From NCBI GenBank assembly GCA_038501625.1, contig JAZAYU010000001.1:1-64000 (forward strand): a DNA stretch of 64,000 nucleotides, given 5' to 3'. This stretch comes from Corbicula japonica. Lineage: Eukaryota; Mollusca; Bivalvia; Venerida; Cyrenidae. The position numbers and the translations under genes were made by a program. Within the stretch, counting starts at the first letter, position 1; every line of letters starts with the position of its first letter. A model generated the notes under the pieces. The model worked only from the letters and a program-made list of their open reading frames with translations, did not search any database and was not told the origin of the DNA. This document shows positions 56,114 to 64,000 of this stretch, piece by piece.

Positions 56114-56222
56114 TTAACCCTTTCCTCCATATATACACATTTATGGCATGGGTGAACACTGAAGATCCAGATCAACAGGCACATTCATGTCATCTGATCA
56201 GGATCTACACTTTTAGCTTTTA
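56114..56222. mobile_element. P1 element cut by the N gap (copy A)
   Basis: TTAACCCTTTCCTCCATATA through the first hairpin, then N. The full copy is at 63168-63401. Confidence 0.8.
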
Positions 56223-56722
56223 NNNNNNNNNNNNNNNNNNNNNNNNNNNNNNNNNNNNNNNNNNNNNNNNNNNNNNNNNNNNNNNNNNNNNNNNNNNNNN
56301 NNNNNNNNNNNNNNNNNNNNNNNNNNNNNNNNNNNNNNNNNNNNNNNNNNNNNNNNNNNNNNNNNNNNNNNNNNNNNNNNNNNNNNNNNNNNNNNNNNNN
56401 NNNNNNNNNNNNNNNNNNNNNNNNNNNNNNNNNNNNNNNNNNNNNNNNNNNNNNNNNNNNNNNNNNNNNNNNNNNNNNNNNNNNNNNNNNNNNNNNNNNN
56501 NNNNNNNNNNNNNNNNNNNNNNNNNNNNNNNNNNNNNNNNNNNNNNNNNNNNNNNNNNNNNNNNNNNNNNNNNNNNNNNNNNNNNNNNNNNNNNNNNNNN
56601 NNNNNNNNNNNNNNNNNNNNNNNNNNNNNNNNNNNNNNNNNNNNNNNNNNNNNNNNNNNNNNNNNNNNNNNNNNNNNNNNNNNNNNNNNNNNNNNNNNNN
56701 NNNNNNNNNNNNNNNNNNNNNN
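56223..56722. other. Assembly gap of exactly 500 N
   Basis: The run of N is exactly 500 long, a conventional scaffold gap size and so not a measured distance. Left of it the sequence stops inside a P1 element. Right of it the sequence restarts at a point equivalent to 49550. Confidence 0.99.
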
Positions 56723-57788
56723 CATTTTTTTTTTATTTTTGCCCCTTTCAAATGTCTTATATGACACAAAATGTTCCTTATAACCTTGGAAGTACTTTTC
56801 CTTTTAGCTTAATGCTCAGAATATTATTATCTGCATTAACAAAGCCATCTGGCAACAAGAATGATTACTCAAGTTTGACTATATTTTGAGTTTTCCCCCT
56901 TTCAAAAGATTTAAATATGAAACCTGATGTTGCTTATTACTTTGAAAGAATGTGTCCATGTAACTTAATACTTGGAGTATATTATCTGCATGTTATCTCT
57001 TATTTGACTGTTTCTTTAGTTATATGCCCCTTTCAAATAGTTTAACCTAAAACATAATGTTGTAACTAGTACAGTGTTCATCCAGGGGGAACATCTACAT
57101 GAACAAATCTTTTTCTGACCACAAATATTGACTTTTTTTAGTTAAGCCTCTTTCAACTGACTACCACCATACATTTAATGTTGCTATTAACTTAAAATAC
57201 TTGTCCTGCATGATTAATTTAAAATATAAACTGCCAAACAATTTTTTTCTCTGACATCAAGAATGATAACTCCTGATTTACTGTTTAAGTTTTTGCCCTT
57301 TAAAATAACTTTAAACAGAAACATCATGTTTCTTATAACTTGTAAAGTATTTGTTCTTTTGACACAAAACTTGAAATATGTCTTCATGGTAATTAAAGTT
57401 AAAATATGACAATTATTCAAAGAGAAACAAACAGAAATGAATTTCATTTTATATAAACACATAATTCAAACAAAAAGTATTCTACTGTTGTGGTGGTACT
57501 GTAATAATAATCTACACACTTTATGTACTTTCTCCAAGTGTAAGATTTGGACAGTTTTATCATCAGTAGAAAGTTATCACAGATTTAAAAAATTTATAGT
57601 GATTACATATATATTAACATTTGTGCTACTTTTTTGGATGTTGTGAAAGCACAGAATGAAACTATTTTATATTTGTTACATGTTTTGCTTTGTCAGTGCT
57701 TGCTTGATTTTCAGCTGAACTTGTCTCTTTTGGTTAAGTATGTTTTAAATAAAACATTAACAAGTTTATAACCACTTTCTTTACATAG

Positions 57789-58535
57789 GTCTTGTTAAAC
57801 GATGGAGGAGCATACAACACAAGGACTGGAATGTTCACGGCCCCAATTACCGGTATTTATCTGTTCTCGTACTCCGTGGGTGCCAAGTCTCTACCTAACG
57901 ATCCCCTAAGTCAGTACGATGTATTCACACGACTTGTTATCAACGACGTCCACCAGGTAACACACATAACATGTATTATCCTTCAAGATGAAAACATGAT
58001 ATTCCTCATGACAATGTGAAATTTCCCACTGGAATACCAACAATTGGATGAATAGTACTCTAAATTCTAAATAATTTATATTAAAATACACCTTACAAAA
58101 AATGGTTATCCCAAGCAATCAAAACATTATGGACTAAAGCTTTTGAAATGCTACCAAACTCAATTAAAACATATTTTAGAAAATTTTGAACATCACAAGT
58201 TTAAGAACACAAATAAATGCTTTTTAATAATTGAAATCCACTAAATTTCATACCCGATAATTTAAGTACATCAATAGTATTAAAGTTAAAACACAATTAT
58301 AATTTTTTCTTTGGTTCAGTTATCAGCAGTTGCAGAGAGCACTGCCACCTGGGATGATGAACAAGGTAGCACAACAGCCATTTTGTTTGTAGAAGAGGGC
58401 TCAAAAGTATGGACCAAGCATGAACTCAGGGGAGGCAACAACCTCTACTCGACTGATGATGAAAGAGTTACCTCCTTCACTGGAACCCTCTTGTATCAAA
58501 AGGAGTCTCAAACAGTTTCTTCTATAATTGGCTGA
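57789..58535 (+). CDS. C1q-domain gene, second copy, exons 2-3 only
   Basis: Exons 57789-57956 and 58320-58535 encode the same 127 residues as 50615-50782 and 51154-51369. Exon 1 (signal peptide and coiled coil) is absent because the copy begins at the N gap, inside intron 1. The introns differ slightly from copy A. This is probably the other haplotype of the same locus, not a second functional gene. Confidence 0.85.
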
Positions 58536-58632
58536 GTTATTTTCTAATATCGGGATGAAATAAACAGAGCAAACAAACACTGCTAATGTACGAGTATTTA
58601 TGTAATAGGTAATATTTTGATGCAGTACAGAG

Positions 58633-58854
58633 TTAACCCCTTACACCAAGTGTTTGATCGCATGTGTGACCAGAGTAGATCCAGTTATGCAATCTAATCT
58701 GGATCTACAGTGGTCACCTCTTATTCAGAAATATCAAAATGAATCTAAAAGCAAACAGTGTAGATCCTGATCAGATGGCATAATTGTGCCAGCTGATCAG
58801 GATCAACACTGTTTACCAAAGTGATAAAGGCATATCTATGGAGTAAAAGGTTAA
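58633..58854. mobile_element. P1 element (copy B of 51467)
   Basis: TTAACCCCTTACACCAAGTG to TATGGAGTAAAAGGTTAA. Confidence 0.75.
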
Positions 58855-58935
58855 ACTGATTTCAGTTTAATTTGTCATACTGGTAATCATTCCACGAATA
58901 TCACTGTCACCAGAAAATGAAATCCATTTGATGAA

Positions 58936-61900
58936 CTACATGCGTAACCAGTCATCGATCAAGTTAGCAATACGGTCTCTGGCTTCAGAGAGCTGAGGCG
59001 GGTCAAGATAATCGTCAGGATACATGTCTGCACAGTGGGCAGTTCCTGAAATAGCAAATATTTCAGTTACAACTAGTCATTGGCACTTTAACCCTTTCCT
59101 CCATATGTAGGCATTTTTACGCATGTGCAACCCACTGGCACCAGAGTAACAAACTAGCCTTAAATATTTGACATATAAAACAAAGTTCAACTAAAAATAA
59201 TAAATATAACCTAAAGCGGCACAAAACACTGCCAAAAAAGCCTTTTCTGATAATACGCCGTGTATATATAGATAGATAGACACGGCGTATTATCAGAAAA
59301 GGCTTTTTTGGCAGTGTTTTGTGCCGCTTTAGGTTACTTTTATTATTTTTAGTTGAGCTTTGTATTATATGTCAAATATTTAAGGCTAGTTTGTTACTCT
59401 GGTGCCAGTGGTGCAACCAGTGCAGATCCAGAACATCCAGCACATTTGTGCCGTCTGATCAGGATCCGCACTGGTCGCATTTTGGTCAGAAATAGTCTTA
59501 ACGAATCAAAAAGTGAACAGTGCAGAACCTGATCAGACGGCATGGATGTGCCGATTGATCTGGATCTGAACTGTTCGCCCATACTATAAAGGTGTTTCTT
59601 TATAGGAAAGAGTTAACCAATTCACTGATAAGCATTTTCGAGTTTTTCAGACACAGATTAGCAATATCAGCAGTTCTATTATAGGTCTTCATTTTTATCC
59701 AATAAATGTCTGCATTCTTTACAAACATATGAACAATTCCATAGAAAAACAAGTCAATTAAATATCTTAAATTGAGCAGACTAGGCCATTATTCTGTAGA
59801 TATTGTTGACATCCCATCAGCAACCAGCATAGATCTAGATCAGCCTTCACATATCTGCAGTCAGATATGGATATACAGTTTGCTTTGAGATGCATTTCTG
59901 CACAGATGTGGTAGCTGATAAGGATCTATGAAGTAAAGGGGTAAGGAATAATAGTTTTGATGACACACTACACATATATAAGTATTTCATGTGGTATTTC
60001 ATGTGGTATTTTGAGACAATTTATTATCTATTCCTCTTTGAAAATCTCAAGTATCTGATTGGCTGAAATGGCGACTGGTCGCCATTTCAGCCAATCAGAT
60101 GCTTGAGATTTGAGACTGGTTTCCAAGCTCAGCTTTATAACCTTCAACCCAGGTATTAAACATTATTCCCTGAAATGACATCATACTTGAGCAGACGACA
60201 TTGCTTAGTATGCATTTCACTACAGAAATAACATTATGTAGTCAAAATGTATCAACAATAGCAACTATTGGGTTGGAAATAACAGATAGATCTAAAATTG
60301 AGTTTTTTTCCGAATAAAGTAACAACTAAAATGTCAAAAACAAAATACAGAAGACACCTTTTCTATTAAAGTGCCCATATTATAAGGCCTACCAATAACT
60401 AGTCATACCATAAATGTATATGGCTGTAGCCTCGGCAGAGATATCCTTGGTAACACTCATTGCATGCCAAGGATCTACTTGACCGTTAGGAAAGACAACT
60501 CTTGTTGTAGAGATATTCCATCCACCGTAATATCTGTTAGTGTCATCTACATTGTCATTGATTTGGAAGAAGAGATCTTTGTCAAATATGTCAGCACACT
60601 GCAGCATGGAGTAACTACAACAAACAAGCATTTGAGACATTCATACAACAGTATTGTTTACTGTAGAACTGGTTTTATTTGCGTTTATGAATACCGGGAA
60701 TAAAAAAAATAGCGAACCTTAAACATGAAACAATATAGCCTATTGTAAGCCCTGTTATATTTAACACCTAAACAAAAGGCAGCTTGCATAGCAATATAAT
60801 GTTTATTGATAGTTCATTGCCCGATAACTCAGTAAAGACAGTGTATATTTATACTATTCAGGTTTTGAGTTTCCATGCTCATAAACAGGCTAAATCTGTG
60901 CACAAGGTTATAAAGCTGAGCATGGAAACCAGTCTCAAATCTCAAGCATCTGATTGGCTGAAATGGCGACCAGTCGCCATTTCAGCCAATCAGATGCTTG
61001 AGATTTGAGACTGGTTTCCATGCTCAGCTTTATAACCTTCAGTCCAAGCCGAGCCTGTAATATTTTCATATTTGTCTCGTTCAGTTTCCTTTTCATCTAT
61101 ATTATTAAATGTAACTATTAATTATTTAATTTTTCAAAATATTCATCAATTTATTGAGCATCTCGGATTGGAAGTAATTCTAAGCATGACATTTGGAAAT
61201 CTTTAAATCTTACTTGGCAGGGAAAGTAAACCAGTCACCAAACGGTTGGTCATAGTAGTCAGCGGACTGGAACCAGCCAAACTCAGTACACGTCTGGTAC
61301 ATCCACTGCCGAGCTGGAATAGTAGTAAGAAGGATATTAATGAATAAATTGCATAAACATGATAAAATATTACTCTTACTAATTTATTCCAGCATTTCGA
61401 TTTATACAAAGGCTCCAACATTTACACGTGTAAACAGTAAAATTTCGATTCTGGGCCATAAACATTTAAAAAATCTCGGACCATTTAAACGAACAGTCAC
61501 ATGATTATATATAAAGGCAGGAAAATATCTACTGAAAGTCGACAACAAAACACGAAGAAAATATTAATTTGTCGCATTTCAACACATGAAGTAGATTAAG
61601 TGTACCTTGATTTGTAATTTGCAATGTCGTCATTGTGTCATAGGATGTAGCAAATTGACAGATTTGGAATTTTCCGGAAGTTTAGCTATCCAATCAGATA
61701 GCTATCAGTTTATATTGACCCCTACACCACGTTAATATCGAGTTGCAATGTTATTAACAACAATGTTCAGTGGCGCTTGACTTATTGCTAGCAAGTTTAT
61801 AATGATATCAACGTTTAAACAGGATCGTTTCGTTTTTCATGGTCCGTGTAAACGTTTACAAAAATATGTAAACATTGGAGCCTTAATTATTACCTTCATC

Positions 61901-63593
61901 AGAGCCCAGCTACTGACATTGAAACTGTACAACACACAGTTTTTAAATGGAATAGGTAAGTTACGATAACACAAATTGTGCATGTAGATTAAGTTGAAAG
62001 TATTAAGTTGAGATTAACTACTTTGCTACTTGCATAACCCTTTACTTCATAGATACACTTATTGTTGCGTAGGAAAATAGTGTAGATCCAGATCTGATGG
62101 CTTATTGCTATTTGATCAAAATCTACACCCTTGGCTTTCAGATTCATTAATTTATTTCTGATAAAGATGCGACCAGTGCAGATCCAGATCTAATGGCATG
62201 GATATGCAAGCTGATCAGGATCTACACTGGTCGTACATGCGTAAAAACATGTATAATTATATGAAGTAAAGGGATAATATGCCCACCTCCCTCTCCCACA
62301 CTGCTGTCCCAGTCTGTACTCTTCATTTCCTGTATAAGCTTAGTGTACTTGAAGTCCAGGCAGGTCTGAGAGAATGTCTTCAGCATCAATCTGTTCACAT
62401 CGGCATAACGCTGTATCGGTGGCCCGCGGGTATCGTCCATCATTATCTTACACACAGTGTCTATGGTTATTTGGGTTCCAAGGGCACCCTAAATGGAAGT
62501 TCTGTAACTATCACATGAATATCTAACCACTGGCCAACTTCAATAGCAAACTAGTATCACAGCTCCAGAATTTTGTCCTTCCTTTGCCATAACATTTGGG
62601 CAAACAGACCCACTTTTGGAAAGTGAGAACGTAACAAAATTTAACTACTCACACAAGAATGGTTTCCGACAACATTTTCCACCAGACAGTTCATTTGATT
62701 ATGAATGTTTGGTAAAAAAGTTTTTTTTCTGAAGTGTAAAATATTGGTACTACTTTTAATTTATTACCCTCTTTGATCCTCTGTGGTATAGGGCAAGTGA
62801 GGTTTTTTCCAATGATTTTGTTATATCTAGCTTTGTCCCAGACCAAAGAGGTTATAGTTAAGCCTCAAATCAGCCATCTTCCATTAACCGAAATTATAAT
62901 TGTCCGATATTACTCTTCCATTAGTACATGTGCATGTACTGTCAAAGTTTGATCATAACTGACCAACACATTGTGAGTGGTGCACAGAAGGATTTTTTCA
63001 ATGTCTGATATAGTGACTTAGTGACATATTGCTCTGTCAAGAAACAATTACTAAATGCCACACTGATTAAATTTCACCAATGAAAGTTGCATAACATACT
63101 CATGTGTCTTTTTTTTAAATCCCTTGCCTTACCAAACTGGCCATGAACAAAACATTCCATGGCTTACTTAACCCTTTCCTCCATATATACACCTTTATGG
63201 CATGGGTGAACACTGAAGATCCAGATCAACAGGCACATTCATGCCATCTGATCAGGATCTACACTTTTAGCTTTTAAATCATTAGGTTATTTCTGACCAG
63301 GAGCAAACAGTGTAGATCAGGTGGCATGGATGTGCCAGTTAATCTGGATCTACACTCGTCGCATATGCATAAAAATTTGTATAAATGGAGATAAGGGTTA
63401 AGAAAGAAAGATCTTAAGAAATTATCTTCTTTTTGAGAAGAACAGATTTATCTGAGTCAACAATTGTTTAACACTTACCTCAAAATATCTGTTATCTTTG
63501 TTGTACTGGACGACTGTCATAAAGTTGCCAGCTAGGTTGCTGAAGAACCCATAGAGATCTAACACAATGGTGTGATCTATTTTATCACATAAC
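58936..63593 (-). CDS. S28-family serine protease (PRSS16-like), C-terminal exons, copy B (5' end outside window)
   Basis: Five in-phase exons: 63479-63593, 62287-62488, 61214-61313, 60409-60614 and 58936-59045, 243 residues to the stop. The extra exon encodes LCDKIDHTIVLDLYGFFSNL and following residues, which lead into GALGTQITIDTVC. The triad Asp (NGQVDPWH) and His (GTAHCADMY) are intact. Compared with copy A there are at least three amino-acid changes: VCK for VCT, KSTDW for KNTDW, PDDYL for PDFYL. In the exon at 62287 the donor is followed at once by a P1 element, owing to loss of 37 nt present in copy A. The start and the catalytic Ser lie to the right of the window. Confidence 0.87.
59088..59616. 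mobile_element. P1 element split by the 278-bp element (copy B)
   Basis: Same nested arrangement as 51922-52450, so both insertions predate the split of the two copies. Confidence 0.8.
59133..59410. mobile_element. 278-bp palindromic TIR element (copy B)
   Basis: Same ends and GTGCAACC duplication as copy A. The centre keeps better symmetry (ACGCCGTG ... CACGGCGT). Confidence 0.85.
60038..60151. mobile_element. P2 palindrome, left end shortened (copy B)
   Basis: Orthologous to 52895-53006. Centre GGCGACTGGTCGCC intact here. Confidence 0.75.
60897..61045. mobile_element. P2 palindrome present only in copy B
   Basis: TGTGCACAAGGTTATAAAGC to GCTTTATAACCTTCAGTCC, near-perfect arms. Copy A has AGGAAATCAAGCCAAGC at 53741-53757, an empty site between 53748 and 53749. 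Confidence 0.88.
62034..62277. mobile_element. P1 element abutting S28 splice donor (copy B)
   Basis: ATAACCCTTTACTTCATAGA to TGAAGTAAAGGGATAA. Ends at position +10 of the donor at 62286, because the 37 nt found in copy A are absent. Confidence 0.78.
63168..63401. mobile_element. P1 element, full length (copy B)
   Basis: TTAACCCTTTCCTCCATATA to ATGGAGATAAGGGTTAA. Confidence 0.8.
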
Positions 63594-64000
63594 CTGCAAT
63601 ACAAAAACCATGGCTTCATATTATGCTTTTTGTATGATTGAGATAAGGCATAGGTTGTTCTAACAGGAAATTTTAATGATGTTGTCTTGGTCTAGGTCTC
63701 TTTTTTTGTAATAAACTTCTTGTATCTTGTATTTTCAACCTTGTATAATTTTATATAAAATGGGAGAGACGGAACTGTAGTCCTATAATAGGTTTAGGGG
63801 TAAGTTTGAGGTTGGTGTACCATGGGGCCTAATTTAAATTCACAGTGGCAAAAAGTTTACAATTGTCCATTCCAAGATGGTAACCCCTCCATTTCTCATT
63901 TTTTGTTTATTGTTTGTGGTGTTCTTACAATCATTTATTAACCCATGCTCTGTATTCCTCTCTACTTTTTGGCTCTGTGGGAAGGATGTGTTTCCTCTAT
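63594..64000. other. S28 gene intron, nothing further recognised
   Basis: No further exon of the S28 gene could be identified. The sequence looks like non-coding or dispersed repeat DNA up to the window edge. Confidence 0.4.

Larger units (their letters stand above)
49550..56222 (+). repeat. Large direct duplication, copy A
   Basis: This 6.7-kb block is repeated after the gap at 56723 to about 63280. It includes C1q exons 2-3, four S28 exons and their introns. The blocks are nearly identical, differing by scattered substitutions, small indels, a 237-bp TIR element only here (55567-55803), a 37-nt segment only here (54961-54997) and a P2 element only in copy B. Confidence 0.95.
56723..63280 (+). 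repeat. Large direct duplication, copy B
   Basis: Repeats 49550-56222 in the same order and orientation. It begins exactly at the end of the N gap and continues past the point where copy A is cut, as expected for an overlapping haplotype contig. Confidence 0.95.

Noticed and set aside
56089..56889. Long open frames across the gap
   Set aside because: They consist of N residues and have no sequence support.
3561..63401. Regular short palindromes as a CRISPR array
   Set aside because: Copies are about 230 bp, irregularly spaced over kilobases, TTAA-flanked and embedded in introns of animal genes.
57789..63593. Second C1q and S28 genes as true recent paralogues
   Set aside because: The duplication boundary coincides with an exactly 500-N gap and each copy lacks only what the gap would hide. 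Haplotype duplication is simpler. Not excluded.

Overview
The window is animal nuclear DNA: long multi-exon genes with GT-AG introns, AT-rich non-coding sequence, and a very high density of short palindromic transposons. The gene types (an importin-4, a rhodopsin-type GPCR, a secreted C1q-domain protein, an S28 serine protease), the repeat families and the heterozygosity point to a bivalve mollusc, probably a marine clam. The species assignment is inference from the repeat style, not proof.

Layout. 1-4895 is non-coding flank with dispersed repeats. 4896-43442 (minus strand) is a complete importin-4 gene. I assembled it from 25 coding exons whose phases all match, giving a predicted protein of 1093 residues. 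Its 8.1-kb intron 14 holds an intact, intronless GPCR gene on the opposite strand (15060-16262). 43443-46951 is intergenic with simple and inverted repeats. 46952-51369 (plus) is a three-exon C1q-domain gene with a signal peptide and coiled coil. Its first intron uses a GC-AG splice pair and contains an 86-bp minisatellite and a roughly 300-bp higher-order tandem array. 51770-55200 (minus) is the 3' end of an S28 (PRSS16-like) protease gene, tail to tail with the C1q gene. A gap of exactly 500 N lies at 56223-56722. After it, the sequence from about 49550 to 56222 repeats almost perfectly (56723 to about 63280), so C1q exons 2-3 and the S28 exons appear twice. The second copy runs one S28 exon further before the window ends. 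The likeliest explanation is two haplotypes left side by side at a scaffold join.

Mobile elements dominate the non-coding sequence. Family P1 is about 230 bp, with ends reading TTAACCCTTT...AAAGGGTTAA and two internal hairpins. It has roughly 40 full or partial copies and looks like a piggyBac-type MITE. Family P2 is a 145-150 bp almost perfect palindrome without a loop, carrying CCAAT motifs in both arms. Other TIR elements are nested inside P1 with clean target-site duplications (8 bp, and TA). The two assembly copies differ by one P2 insertion and one 237-bp TIR element, which indicates recent mobility. P1 ends also lie close to several 5' splice sites.

Tandem arrays with monomers of 86, 145, about 151, 161+137 and about 165 bp make up most of the remaining recognisable non-coding sequence. 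No RNA gene, CRISPR array or virus-derived gene was recognised.
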